Shown in pieces: positions 35,021-44,415 of a stretch of DNA of 64,000 nt. A program made the position numbers and the translations under genes. The stretch's first letter is position 1; each line of letters opens with the position of its first letter. The notes under the pieces are model-generated. The model did not search any database. It saw only the letters and a program-made list of their open reading frames with translations, and was not told where the DNA came from. The DNA is from Rhodoglobus sp. (GTDB taxonomy: Bacteria > Actinomycetota > Actinomycetes > Actinomycetales > Microbacteriaceae). The stretch covers positions 1-64,000 of the forward strand of contig JAODAQ010000010.1 in assembly GCA_025463515.1 (NCBI GenBank). Direction: 5' to 3'.

Positions 35021-35060
35021 CGAACGGCCCGGCGCACTGTTACGTGCGCCGGGCCGTTCG
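35021..35060 (-). terminator. Terminator of metY
   Basis: Perfect 17-bp arms (35021-35037 and 35044-35060) with a six-base loop, followed on the minus strand by CTTTTCC. Confidence 0.85.
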
Positions 35061-35081
35061 GTGGTCGAGCGGGGTCGAGAC

Positions 35082-36401
35082 CTACGCCGAGGCGCTCGAG
35101 GCTGCCGCGACGGCGCGCGCGGCGTCGAAGCCGGTCTGCAGGTCGGCCTTGAGGTCGTCCACGTTCTCGATGCCGACAGAGAGGCGCACGAGGCCCGGCG
35201 TGACGCCGGTCGTGAGCTGCTGCTCGGGGGTCAGCTGCGAGTGCGTGGTCGAGGCCGGGTGGATGATCAGGCTGCGCACGTCGCCGATGTTGGCGAGGTG
35301 GCTGAACAGCTCGACGCTCTCGACGAGGGCGCGGCCCGCGTCGACGCCGCCCTTGAGCTCGAACGACACGACGGCGCCGACGCCCTTCGGGGCGTACTTG
35401 TTGGCCGCCGCGTACCACGGGCTGCTGGGGAGTCCGGAGTAGTTCACGCTCGCGACATCCGGGTGGTTCTCGAGCCACTCGGCAATCTCCTGCGTGTTCT
35501 GCACGTGGCGCTCGATGCGCAGGCTGAGCGTCTCGATGCCCTGGATGAGCGCGAAGGCGCTGTCGGGCGAGAGGGCCGCACCCGTGTCGCGCAGGATCGT
35601 GACGCGGATCTTGATCACGTACGCGATCGCGTCGCCCAGCACACCGGTGTAGCTCGCGCCGTGGTAGCTCGGGTCGGGCTCGGTGAGGCCGGGGAACTTG
35701 TCGGCGTTCGCAGCCCACGGGAACTTGCCGCCGTCGACGATGACACCGGCGATGACCGTGCCGTGGCCGCCGAGGAACTTCGTGGCGGAGTGCACGACGA
35801 TGTCGGCGCCGAACTCGAACGGGCGGATCAGGTACGGGGTCGCGATCGTGTTATCGACGATGAGCGGGAGGTTGTTCTCGTGGGCGATGCCCGCGACCTT
35901 CTCGATGTCGAGGATGTTGATCTTCGGGTTGCCGATGGTCTCCGCGAAGAACAGCTTCGTGTTGGGGCGCACGGCGGCCGCCCACTCGGCGGCGTCGTCC
36001 TGGTCCTCGACGAAGGTGACCTCGATGCCGAGGTTCGCGAGCGTGTACTTGAACAGGTTGTACGTGCCGCCGTAGATCGACGAGCTCGAGACGATGTGGT
36101 CGCCCGAGCGCGCGATGTTCAGCACCGCGTAGGTGATCGCGGACGAGCCGGATGCCACGGCGAGCGCCGCGGTGCCACCCTCGAGCGCGGCGACCCGCTG
36201 CTCGACGACATCGGTCGTCGGGTTCATCAGGCGGGTGTAGATGTTGCCGAACTCGGCGAGCGCGAACAGGTTCTGCGCGTGCTGGGTGCTGTTGAACACG
36301 TACGAGGTCGTCTTGTAGATCGGCGTCGCGCGGGCGTTCGTGGTGGGGTCGGGCTGCGCACCCGAGTGGACCTGCTTGGTTTCGAACTTCCAGTCGCTCA
36401 T
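35082..36401 (-). CDS. metY: O-acetylhomoserine sulfhydrylase
   Basis: A 439-residue PLP enzyme that forms homocysteine from O-acetylhomoserine and sulfide. [33 protein letters not shown] (in part) and the PLP lysine in [11 protein letters not shown] are visible, with [11 protein letters not shown] near the end. Length fits the MetY rather than the shorter MetB/MetZ group. ATG 36401 has AGGAGA seven bases upstream. Supplies homocysteine together with metX. Confidence 0.92.
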   Translation of the reverse strand: MSDWKFETKQVHSGAQPDPTTNARATPIYKTTSYVFNSTQHAQNLFALAEFGNIYTRLMNPTTDVVEQRVAALEGGTAALAVASGSSAITYAVLNIARSGDHIVSSSSIYGGTYNLFKYTLANLGIEVTFVEDQDDAAEWAAAVRPNTKLFFAETIGNPKINILDIEKVAGIAHENNLPLIVDNTIATPYLIRPFEFGADIVVHSATKFLGGHGTVIAGVIVDGGKFPWAANADKFPGLTEPDPSYHGASYTGVLGDAIAYVIKIRVTILRDTGAALSPDSAFALIQGIETLSLRIERHVQNTQEIAEWLENHPDVASVNYSGLPSSPWYAAANKYAPKGVGAVVSFELKGGVDAGRALVESVELFSHLANIGDVRSLIIHPASTTHSQLTPEQQLTTGVTPGLVRLSVGIENVDDLKADLQTGFDAARAVAAASSASA

Positions 36402-36543
36402 GGTGGCTCTCCTATGGAATCCCCGGGGGCGGTCGCCCACTCGGGAGTGAGCCTAGGCACGGCACCTGTGGGCGGCAATGGAGGTTCGACACCGGGCGTA
36501 ATACTGCTTGCTTTGAACCAACTAGTCGTGCAAGAGTAGTCGC

Positions 36544-37116
36544 GTGTCGTCCATCCGATTGTTCATCCTGAGCTCCCTCGCGGAGCGCGGCCCCATGCAC
36601 GGCCACGCCCTCCGGCTCCTTGCCGATGAGGAGCACATCGCCGAGTGGGCGGATGTCACCCCTGGGGCGATCTATGGTGCCATCAAGCGCCTTGCGGCCG
36701 AGGAGTTGATCGACGCACTGCGCATCGAACGGGAGGGCAACTATCCCGAGCGGCAGGTGTACGAGATCACCGATGCCGGGCGGGAGTCGCTGTCCGCGAT
36801 CCGCCAGGACGCGCTGGAGAGCATCCTCTACCGGCCCGACCCGTTCGACCTCGCGCTCGCGCGGCTCGGCCCCGAGAATCTCGGTGGCCTGCGCGACACT
36901 CTCGAAGAGCGGCTCGCGGAGTTCCGGGCACGGATCGCCGCGGAAGAACTGCACCAGGCGAAGATCGCCAAGTACCTCACCATCACCGAACGGAAAGTAT
37001 CGCGCCACGATTGGCACCGCCTCCAGGCGGAGATCGCCTTCCACGAAGAACTCATCGCGAACCTCCCCGCGATCCTCGAAGACGAAACGTCCCGGAAAGG
37101 ACACCACCCCTCATGA
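36544..37116 (+). CDS. PadR-family transcriptional regulator
   Basis: A 190-residue repressor: N-terminal winged helix (LFILSSLAERGPMHGHALRL, TPGAIYGAIKRLAAEELI, YEITDAGRESL) and a C-terminal helical dimerisation domain. GTG start. Its TGA overlaps the ATG of a DHA2 exporter, the usual arrangement in which PadR represses a multidrug pump until a ligand binds. The operator is probably in 36480-36543; CTTGC...GCAAG flanks 18 bases there. Confidence 0.87.
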   Translation: MSSIRLFILSSLAERGPMHGHALRLLADEEHIAEWADVTPGAIYGAIKRLAAEELIDALRIEREGNYPERQVYEITDAGRESLSAIRQDALESILYRPDPFDLALARLGPENLGGLRDTLEERLAEFRARIAAEELHQAKIAKYLTITERKVSRHDWHRLQAEIAFHEELIANLPAILEDETSRKGHHPS

Positions 37117-38582
37117 CAAGCCCCACCGTCGGCCCAGATACGGCCGCGTTCAACGCCTCCACGGAGGTACCCCGAAAGGCCTGGCTCGCCCTCATCGTGC
37201 TCCTCGCGGGCATGTTCATGGCCCTGCTCGACACGACGATCGTCAACGTCGCGCTGCCCACCATCCGCACCTCGCTGGATGCCTCGGAGGCGACCCTCTC
37301 GTGGATCATCTCCGGCTACGCCCTGGCGTTCGGGCTGGTGCTGATACCCGCGGGGCGCATCGGCGACCGATTCGGGCACAAGTGGGTGTTCTTCACCGGG
37401 CTCGCGATCTTCACCGGCGCCTCGCTCGCCTGCGGCCTCGCCCTCGACAGCACGGGTCTCATCATCGCGCGCGTCGTGCAGGGGCTCGGCGGCGGCATCT
37501 TCCTGCCGGCCGTCACCGCGTTCATCCAGCTGCTGTTCCCGCCGCGCACGCGCGGCAAGGCATTCGGCATCATGGGCGCCGTCATCGGCGTCTCGTCCGC
37601 GCTCGGCCCGATCGTCGGCGGCCTGCTCATCGAGGCCCTCGGCACCGAGAACGGCTGGCGCTGGATCTTCGCAGTGAACCTGCCGATCGGCATCCTCGCG
37701 CTCATCGCTGCCGCCGTGCTGCTGCCCAAGGGCGCCGAGGGAAAGAAGACCTCCACCGACCTCATCGGGCTGCTCCTCGTGAGTGCATCGCTCGTGGCTA
37801 TCCTCGTGCCGCTCATCCAGGGCCAGGACGCCGGCTGGCCGTTGTGGACGTACCTCTCGATCGCCGGGGGAGTGGTGCTGCTCGTGCTGTTCGCCCTGTG
37901 GGAGCGCCGCGTCGCCGCGAGCGGCGTCGAGCCCCTCGTGCCGCCGCACCTGTTCTCGCACCCGGCCTTCACGGGCGGCACGATTCTCGCCCTGGTGTTC
38001 TTCGCCGGCTTCACGAGCATCTTCTTCACGATCTCGATCCTCTGGCAGGCGGGCCTCGGCCACACCGCGCTCGAGTCGGGCCTCGTGTCGATCCCGTTCG
38101 CGATCGGCAACATCATCGGCGCGTCCCAGAGCGACCGCCTCGCGCAGCGCCTGGGCCGCACGGTGCTCGTGATCGGCAACGCGCTGCTCTCGATCGGCCT
38201 GATCGCGCTGTTCCTGATCCTGCTGCTCGTGCCCACCGCCGACCTCACCAACTGGGACCTCCTGGGCCCGCTCCTGGTCGCCGGCTTCGGCGCGGGCCTC
38301 TTCATCGCCCCGAACGCGCGGTTCATCGTCGCGACGGTCGACCGCTCGGAGGCGGGTGCTGCGAGCGGCGTGATCGGCGTGATGCAGCGCATCGGCGCGG
38401 CGATCGGCATCGCGATCATCGGCAGCGTGCTGTTTGGCAACATCGGCCCGATCGCCGGCCCGGCAGACCTGCCTGCCGCGTTCGGCCAGGCGGCGACGCC
38501 GGCTCTCGCGGTGAGCGCGGCGTTCGCGGTGGCCGCGTTCCTGCTCGTGTTCACCCTCCCGAAGCGGGTCGAGCTGCACTAG
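37113..38582 (+). CDS. MFS multidrug exporter, DHA2 (EmrB/QacA) family
   Basis: A 489-residue, 14-helix proton-drug antiporter with motif D1 LDTTIVNVALPTI, motif A GRIGDRFGHKWVF and motif C-like GVSSALGPIVGGLLIE. Coupled to padR by ATGA. A strong terminator follows. Substrates unknown. Confidence 0.88.
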   Translation: MTSPTVGPDTAAFNASTEVPRKAWLALIVLLAGMFMALLDTTIVNVALPTIRTSLDASEATLSWIISGYALAFGLVLIPAGRIGDRFGHKWVFFTGLAIFTGASLACGLALDSTGLIIARVVQGLGGGIFLPAVTAFIQLLFPPRTRGKAFGIMGAVIGVSSALGPIVGGLLIEALGTENGWRWIFAVNLPIGILALIAAAVLLPKGAEGKKTSTDLIGLLLVSASLVAILVPLIQGQDAGWPLWTYLSIAGGVVLLVLFALWERRVAASGVEPLVPPHLFSHPAFTGGTILALVFFAGFTSIFFTISILWQAGLGHTALESGLVSIPFAIGNIIGASQSDRLAQRLGRTVLVIGNALLSIGLIALFLILLLVPTADLTNWDLLGPLLVAGFGAGLFIAPNARFIVATVDRSEAGAASGVIGVMQRIGAAIGIAIIGSVLFGNIGPIAGPADLPAAFGQAATPALAVSAAFAVAAFLLVFTLPKRVELH

Positions 38583-38589
38583 CGCGTCG

Positions 38590-38638
38590 CGCACACGAAG
38601 GGCCGCTCTCCTCCGGGGGAGCGGCCCTTCCGTGTGCG
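38590..38638 (+). terminator. Terminator after the DHA2 exporter
   Basis: Long stem CGCACACGAAGGGCCGCTC (38590-38608) pairs with 38619-38638 with one bulged C and a ten-base loop. Confidence 0.75.
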
Positions 38639-38733
38639 CGGCGGCCGGGTGGGCGCGAGGTGCGACCAGATTCCCGACCTGCGCGCACGTTTGCTCGCAT
38701 CGTGCCACTCTGCCCGCAGATTGCAAACCGACA

Positions 38734-38760
38734 GTATCTATAAAGAAAGTTTACTGATAC
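38734..38760. promoter_or_regulatory. AT-rich dyad upstream of the chitosan operon
   Basis: GTATC (38734-38738) and GATAC (38756-38760) flank a 17-base AT-rich centre containing AAAGTTTACT; TACATT (38758-38763) could be the -10. The most AT-rich segment of the neighbourhood, placed where the ROK regulator would bind to control itself and the operon. Confidence 0.45.
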
Positions 38761-38782
38761 ATTCCTCGACAAGCGTCGCGCA

Positions 38783-39928
38783 GTGGCGGCGGCACGAGGA
38801 AGCGGGGTTGCGTTGTCGGAGACAGTTCGAGGCACCCCCGCGTGGCTGCGCACGACCAACGACCGCACCGCGCTCGGCCTGCTGCTGCAGCACGGCCCGC
38901 TCACGCGCAACCGGCTCGGCGAGCTCTCCGGCCTGTCGAAGCCCACCGCCGCGCAGATGGTCGCGCGCCTCGAGGAGGCCGGGCTCATCCGGGTCCACGG
39001 CGAGATCTCGAACGGCCGCGGTCCCAACGCGGTGAGCTACGCGGTGCGCGCCGACCGGGTGCTGGGCGTGGCCGTCGACGTGAGCTCCTCGCGGATCACC
39101 ACGACGGTGGTGGATGCCACGGGCGCAGAGCACCCCGTAGCCGAACTGCCTCTCGCGCCCGACACGGAGCGAACCGCTGTCTCCGACGTGCGCGGAGCGA
39201 TCGCGGCGGCCTGCGATGCCGCCGGGATCCGCCACGACGCGGTGCGGCTCGTGTGCATCGGAGTGCAGGCGGCCGTTGCCCAGCGCACGGACGAGCTGTC
39301 GTTCACGGACACCCTGCCGGGCTGGCCGACCACGGGCATCCGGGCGCACCTCGAGCGCGAGCTGGGCGTCTCGGTCACGCTCGACAACGACGCCAACCTG
39401 GCCGCGGTCGCCGAGCGCGCTGCCGGCTCCGCCGACGCGGTGGACGGGTTCGCCCTGCTCTGGATGGGCGAGGGCCTGGGGCTCGCGATCGACGTCTCCG
39501 GTCGGATCTACCGCGGCGCCGCCGGGGGATCGGGCGAGATCGGCTACCTCCCGGTGCCCGAGGAGGGCAAGGCGCTCGACCCCGAGGCCCCGACCCTCAC
39601 GGAGTTCTTCGGCGCTGCGGCGTGGGCGCGCCTCCGGGGCACCCCGGATGCCGTCGCCGCCCTTGCCGAGCGGGTGGCCCTCGGCCTCGTCCCCGTGCTG
39701 GCAGTGCTCGACCCTGAGCGCATCGTGCTCGGCGGGCCCACCGGCCGCGAAGGCGGAGAGCGGCTCGCGGCCCTCGTGGCGCAGCGGCTCGCGGCATCCA
39801 CCCAGTGGCGCCCCGATGTGGTGGCGACCGCGGTCGCCGACCACCCCGTGCTGCGCGGCGCGCGCGAAGTGCTCATCGCCGACGTGCACAGCCGCCTGTT
39901 CGAGGACGTAGCCCGCATCACCGTATGA
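38783..39928 (+). CDS. ROK-family transcriptional repressor (CsnR-like)
   Basis: A 381-residue regulator. N-terminal winged helix TALGLLLQHGPLTRNRLGEL with SKPTAAQMVARLEEAGLI, then an actin-like ROK domain with LDNDANLAAVAE and GGSGEIGY. The ROK zinc motif (CxCGxxGCxE) and the DxGxT phosphate motif are not recognisable, as expected for a regulator rather than a kinase. It heads the chitosan-oligosaccharide operon in the position of Streptomyces csnR and probably represses it until glucosamine oligomers bind. Start GTG 38783; TTG 38813 is an alternative. Confidence 0.82.
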   Translation: MAAARGSGVALSETVRGTPAWLRTTNDRTALGLLLQHGPLTRNRLGELSGLSKPTAAQMVARLEEAGLIRVHGEISNGRGPNAVSYAVRADRVLGVAVDVSSSRITTTVVDATGAEHPVAELPLAPDTERTAVSDVRGAIAAACDAAGIRHDAVRLVCIGVQAAVAQRTDELSFTDTLPGWPTTGIRAHLERELGVSVTLDNDANLAAVAERAAGSADAVDGFALLWMGEGLGLAIDVSGRIYRGAAGGSGEIGYLPVPEEGKALDPEAPTLTEFFGAAAWARLRGTPDAVAALAERVALGLVPVLAVLDPERIVLGGPTGREGGERLAALVAQRLAASTQWRPDVVATAVADHPVLRGAREVLIADVHSRLFEDVARITV

Positions 39929-39963
39929 CCCCCATCCACAACCGACAGTGAGGTAACAACGAA

Positions 39964-41310
39964 GTGACATCTCCCACCACCTGGCGCCGCGCCCTCGCGG
40001 GCGCCGCCGCCATCACCACGGCAGCCCTCGTGCTCGCGGGCTGCACCGGGACCGCCGGCGACCAGACCATCGCGGACAAGGCGCCCACCGAGCTCGAGGG
40101 CACCGTGTCGTTCTGGCACTTCTTCGCCGACCGCGAGGCCGACGTCATCCAGTCGGTCATCGACGACTTCGAGGCGGCCAACCCCAAGGTCACCGTCGAC
40201 GTCCACTCCGGCCAGGACGACGAGAAGCTGCAGAAGGCCATCTCGGCCGGCACCACGGTCGACCTCGGCATGTCCTACTCGACGGACATCGTCGGCAGCT
40301 TCTGCAACAGCGGCGCGTTCCGCGACCTCGGCCCGTACATCGACCGCGACAAGGTCGACCTCGGCCAGTTCACCGACACGGTCAAGAGCTACACCGAGTT
40401 CGACGGCGTGCGCTGCTCGATGCCGGTGCTCACCGACGTGTACGCGCTCTACTACAACGAGGACCTCCTCAATGCGGCGGGCTTCACCGAGCCGCCGAAG
40501 ACGCTGAGCGAGCTCGAGGAGATGGGCCTCGCGCTCACCACCTACAACGACGACGGCTCGATCAAGACCCTGGGCTTCAACCCGCTCATGGGCTACTACG
40601 AGAACTCGGCGGCGCACCTCGGCCCGCTCGCCTCCGCCCAGTGGCTCAACGACGACGGCACCTCGGCGGTGGGCTCGTCCGACGGCTGGAACGAGCTCAT
40701 GGAGTGGCAGAAGGCCTACGTCGACGAGATCGGCCTCGACAAGCTCCAGGCGTTCACCGCCGGCCTCGGCCAGGAGTTCTCGGCAGACAACGCCTTCCAG
40801 ACCGGCCAGGTCGCGCTGAACCTCGACGGCGAGTACCGCACCGCGTTCATCGACGACCAGACCCCCGACCTGAAGTACGGCACCGCGCCGTTCCCCGTTG
40901 TCGACTCGCAGCCCGACCTGTACGGCGCCGGCTACATCACGGGCAACATCGCCGGAATCTCGAAGGGCTCCAAGAACCCGGAGCTCGCGTGGGCCCTGCT
41001 CAAGTACCTCACCACCGACACGGACGCGGTAGTGAAGCTCGCCAACGGCCTCAAGAACGTGCCGAGCACCCACGACGCGCTCGCCAGCCCCGATCTCGAG
41101 GTGACCCCGCAGTTCCAGGTGTTCCTCGACATCGCGGCCAACGCCAACACGGAGACCACGCCGCCGAGCCCCAGCGGCGCCGGCTACCAGCAGTCGTTCG
41201 GCGACTACTGGGACAAGTACCAGCAGGGCCAGGGCGGCGACCTCGCCGACGGCCTGAAGGGCGTGGACAAGGAGATCAACGACGCACTCGAGCTGGTCAG
41301 CGGTCCGTGA
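39964..41310 (+). CDS. Sugar ABC transporter binding lipoprotein (CsnE-like)
   Basis: A 448-residue family-1 extracellular solute-binding protein. Lipobox LAGC (Cys27), then FWHFFADREADVIQSVIDDF and the DxYALYYNEDLL motif usual for oligosaccharide binders. GTG start with GAGG upstream. Gene context (chitosanase, GH4, amino-sugar kinase) points to glucosamine oligosaccharides as ligand; the sequence alone says only oligosaccharide. Confidence 0.87.
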   Translation: MTSPTTWRRALAGAAAITTAALVLAGCTGTAGDQTIADKAPTELEGTVSFWHFFADREADVIQSVIDDFEAANPKVTVDVHSGQDDEKLQKAISAGTTVDLGMSYSTDIVGSFCNSGAFRDLGPYIDRDKVDLGQFTDTVKSYTEFDGVRCSMPVLTDVYALYYNEDLLNAAGFTEPPKTLSELEEMGLALTTYNDDGSIKTLGFNPLMGYYENSAAHLGPLASAQWLNDDGTSAVGSSDGWNELMEWQKAYVDEIGLDKLQAFTAGLGQEFSADNAFQTGQVALNLDGEYRTAFIDDQTPDLKYGTAPFPVVDSQPDLYGAGYITGNIAGISKGSKNPELAWALLKYLTTDTDAVVKLANGLKNVPSTHDALASPDLEVTPQFQVFLDIAANANTETTPPSPSGAGYQQSFGDYWDKYQQGQGGDLADGLKGVDKEINDALELVSGP

Positions 41311-42296
41311 CCACCGCGGCAGCTGGGCTCGGGCGGGTTGCTCCGGCAGCCCGCCCGGGCCGGCGGCGGGCATCCCGTCGCCGTAATCTGATCATCTTCG
41401 GGATGCTCGCACCGGCGCTCCTCGGGCTGGCGATCTTCTTCGTCTACCCGCTGATCGCCTCCGTGTACTACAGCTTCACGCGGTTCGACCTCGTGTCGGA
41501 CCCGGAGTTCATCGGGTTCCGCAACTACGAGTACCTGTTCACGAAAGACCCGAAGGTCGCCACCGCCGCCCTCAACACGCTCTGGTTCGTGCTGATCATG
41601 GTGCCGGTCAAGCTGCTGTTCGCGTTCTTCGTGGCGAACCTGCTCGTGCGGTCGCGCCGGGGCAACGGGGTGTGGCGCACGCTGTACTACTTGCCCGCGC
41701 TCGTGCCGCCCGTGGCATCCGTGGTCGCGTTCGTGTTCCTGTTCAACCCCGGCACGGGGCCCGTCAACACGATCCTCAAGGCGCTCGGCATCCACGGCCC
41801 GCTGTGGTTCAACGACCCCAACCTGTCGAAGCCCACGCTGCTGCTGCTGAGCATCTGGGTGATGGGCGACGTGATGATCATCCTGCTCGCCGGCCTCCTC
41901 GACGTGCCCCGCGAGCTCTACGAGGCGGCGGGGCTCGACGGCGCCAACGCCGCGCAGAAGCTGCGCTACGTGACGCTGCCGACCATCACCCCGGTGCTGG
42001 TGTTCTCCCTCGTGACCGGCATTATCGCCGCGCTGCAGTTCTTCACGGAGGCCGCGGTCGCCTCGACCGTCGCCTCGGGCAAGGCCGTGGTCGGCGAGGG
42101 CACGGGCTCTCAGCTCGGCTACCCCAACAACTCCCTGCTCACCTACACCCAGTGGCTCTACGTGCGCGGCTTCGGCAACTACCAGCTCGGCTATGCCTCG
42201 GCGCTCGCCGTGATCCTGTTCATCGTGGCGGCGGCGTTCCTGGTCGTCCTGCTGCGGCGGGTCAAGGCATTCACGCCCGAGGAGGCGACAGCATGA
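41307..42296 (+). CDS. Sugar ABC transporter permease (CsnF-like)
   Basis: A 329-residue MalF-type permease with six helices and the coupling loop ELYEAAGLDGANAAQKLRYV followed by TLP. GTG overlaps the binding-protein stop (GTGA). Pairs with the next permease to form the membrane channel. Confidence 0.9.
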   Translation: MTTAAAGLGRVAPAARPGRRRASRRRNLIIFGMLAPALLGLAIFFVYPLIASVYYSFTRFDLVSDPEFIGFRNYEYLFTKDPKVATAALNTLWFVLIMVPVKLLFAFFVANLLVRSRRGNGVWRTLYYLPALVPPVASVVAFVFLFNPGTGPVNTILKALGIHGPLWFNDPNLSKPTLLLLSIWVMGDVMIILLAGLLDVPRELYEAAGLDGANAAQKLRYVTLPTITPVLVFSLVTGIIAALQFFTEAAVASTVASGKAVVGEGTGSQLGYPNNSLLTYTQWLYVRGFGNYQLGYASALAVILFIVAAAFLVVLLRRVKAFTPEEATA

Positions 42297-43153
42297 CCGC
42301 GATAGCCCTCACGCGAAAGCGGCCGTTCTCGGGCGGGAGGTTCCTGGTCTGGGTGGGCGAGCACGTCGTACTGGTCACCGTCGCGGTGCTGTTCATCGCC
42401 CCGATCGTGTTCGTGGTGCTCACGAGCTTCATGACGAGCGACCAGACCCTCACGGCGACCGTGTGGCCGAACCCGTGGACCTTCGAGAACTACCTGAAGG
42501 CGTTCAGCGAGGTGCCGCTGCTGCAGTGGTTCGGCAACTCCGCGCTGTACGCGGTGCTCGCGACAGCGTTCATGCTCGTGTCCTCGGTGCCCGCGGCGTA
42601 CGTGCTCGCGCGCATCAAGTTCCGCTTCGCCAACGTGATCTTCATCGCGATCATCGTGGCGATGCTGCTCCCGCCCCAGGTGACCGCGGTGCCCATCTAC
42701 GTGATGTGGGCCAAGCTCGGGCTCACCGGGTCTCTCGCGCCGCTCATCCTGCCGAACCTGCTCGGGGACGCGTTCTCGATCTTCCTGCTGCGCCAGTTCT
42801 TCCTCACCATTCCGAAGGAGTACGCGGACGCCGCGCGCATCGACGGCAACGGCGAGTTCGGCGTGCTCTGGCGGGTCATCATCCCGATGGCGAAGCCCGG
42901 CATCGCGGCGACGGCGATCTTCCTGTTCTTCCACTCGTGGAACGACTACTACGGCCCCCTGCTGTACACCTCCGAGAACCCGGCCTGGTGGCCCGTCGCC
43001 TACGGCCTCGCGACCTTCCGCGGCTCGCACAGCACCGACTGGGGGCTCACGACGGCGATCACGATGCTCGTCATGATCCCCGTGGTGGTCATCTTCTTCT
43101 TCGCCCAACGCACTTTCGTCGAGGGCATCGCACTGACCGGAGTAAAAGGCTAG
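42293..43153 (+). CDS. Sugar ABC transporter permease (CsnG-like)
   Basis: A 286-residue MalG-type permease with coupling loop EYADAARIDGNGEFGVLWRV. ATGA overlap with the first permease and GGAGG upstream. No ABC ATPase gene is in the operon; a shared MsiK-type ATPase encoded elsewhere is expected, as for many actinobacterial sugar importers. Confidence 0.9.
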   Translation: MTAIALTRKRPFSGGRFLVWVGEHVVLVTVAVLFIAPIVFVVLTSFMTSDQTLTATVWPNPWTFENYLKAFSEVPLLQWFGNSALYAVLATAFMLVSSVPAAYVLARIKFRFANVIFIAIIVAMLLPPQVTAVPIYVMWAKLGLTGSLAPLILPNLLGDAFSIFLLRQFFLTIPKEYADAARIDGNGEFGVLWRVIIPMAKPGIAATAIFLFFHSWNDYYGPLLYTSENPAWWPVAYGLATFRGSHSTDWGLTTAITMLVMIPVVVIFFFAQRTFVEGIALTGVKG

Positions 43154-43155
43154 AC

Positions 43156-44415
43156 ATGAAACTCACCATCGTCGGGGGCGGTTCCACCTACACCCCCGAG
43201 CTCATCGACGGCTTCTCGCGGCTGCGGGCTCTCCTGCCCATCGAGGAGGTCTGGCTCGTCGACACCGATCCCGGGCGCCTCGAGCTGGTCGGCGGGATGT
43301 CGCGGCGCATGTTCGCGGCGGCCGGGCACCCCGGCCGCGTCATCCCGACCACCGACCTTGTCGCGGGAGTCTCGGACGCCGATGTCGTCCTGCTCCAGCT
43401 CCGCGTGGGCGGGCAGGCCGCCCGGCACGGGGACGAGACCTGGCCGCACGAGGTTGGCTGCATCGGCCAGGAGACCACCGGCCCCGGCGGGCTCGCCAAG
43501 GCCCTGCGGACCGTGCCCGTCGTGCTCGGCATCGCGGAGACCGTGCGCAAGCACGCCAGGCCGGACGCCTGGATCGTGGACTTCACCAACCCCGTGGGCA
43601 TCGTCACCCGAGCCCTGCTGCAGGCCGGGCACCGGGCCGTGGGGCTGTGCAACGTCGCGATCGGCTTCCAGCGCCGCTTCGCCGCGATGCTCGACGTGGA
43701 TGCCTCGCGCGTGCAGCTCGACCACGTCGGGCTCAACCACCTCACCTGGGAGCGCTCCGTCTACGTGGACGGCGCCGACGTGCTGCCTGGCATGATCGGC
43801 GACCGCATCGAGCGCCTCGCGGAGGAGGTCGACCTCCCGGCGTCGCTCATCGAGAAGCTGCGCGTCGTGCCGAGTTACTACCTGCGGTACTTCTACGCCC
43901 ACGACGAGGTGCTCGCCGAGCAGCTGCACGAGCCCTCGCGCGCGCAGGCGGTGCTCGCGGTCGAGAAGGAGCTGCTCGAGCTCTACGCCGACCCGAACGA
44001 GAACCAGAAGCCCGCGGCCCTCGAGCGGCGCGGCGGCGCGTTCTACTCCGACGCGGCGGTCGAGCTCATCGCGTCGCTGACCGCGGACCGCGGCGACGTG
44101 CAGGTCGTGAACCTGCTGAACAACGGCTCGATGCCGTTCCTGCCGGACGACCACGTCATCGAGGTGCCGGCCCGAGTGGGGGCATCCGGCCTCGAGGCAC
44201 TGCCGATCGCGCCGCTCGCCGACGACTACGCGGGGCTGATCTCGCACGTCGCGGCCTACGAGCGACTGGCGCTGGATGCCGCGATCGACGGGAGCCGCGA
44301 CAAGGTCAGCCGCGCCCTGCTCGCGCACCCGCTCGTCGGCCAGTACGACCGCGCCGAGAAGCTCACCGACCTGCTCATCGCGCACAACCGCGATCACCTG
44401 GCCTGGGCGCAGTGA
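43156..44415 (+). CDS. GH4 family glycosidase (6-phospho-beta-glucosidase type)
   Basis: A 419-residue NAD- and metal-dependent hydrolase that works by oxidation-elimination. NAD site GGGSTYTPELIDG at the N-terminus, LQLRVGGQAARHGDE, the metal cysteine at about 164 in CNVAIG and His195 in GLNHLTW are present. Relatives act on 6-phospho-cellobiose or 6-phospho-chitobiose; in Streptomyces csnH holds this place in the chitosan operon. ATG two bases after the permease stop. Confidence 0.88.
   Translation: MKLTIVGGGSTYTPELIDGFSRLRALLPIEEVWLVDTDPGRLELVGGMSRRMFAAAGHPGRVIPTTDLVAGVSDADVVLLQLRVGGQAARHGDETWPHEVGCIGQETTGPGGLAKALRTVPVVLGIAETVRKHARPDAWIVDFTNPVGIVTRALLQAGHRAVGLCNVAIGFQRRFAAMLDVDASRVQLDHVGLNHLTWERSVYVDGADVLPGMIGDRIERLAEEVDLPASLIEKLRVVPSYYLRYFYAHDEVLAEQLHEPSRAQAVLAVEKELLELYADPNENQKPAALERRGGAFYSDAAVELIASLTADRGDVQVVNLLNNGSMPFLPDDHVIEVPARVGASGLEALPIAPLADDYAGLISHVAAYERLALDAAIDGSRDKVSRALLAHPLVGQYDRAEKLTDLLIAHNRDHLAWAQ

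Noticed and set aside
36402-36543. SAM riboswitch upstream of metY
   Set aside because: Only a short CACTC/GAGTG dyad and a Shine-Dalgarno are visible; I could not find the conserved core of any SAM riboswitch class.
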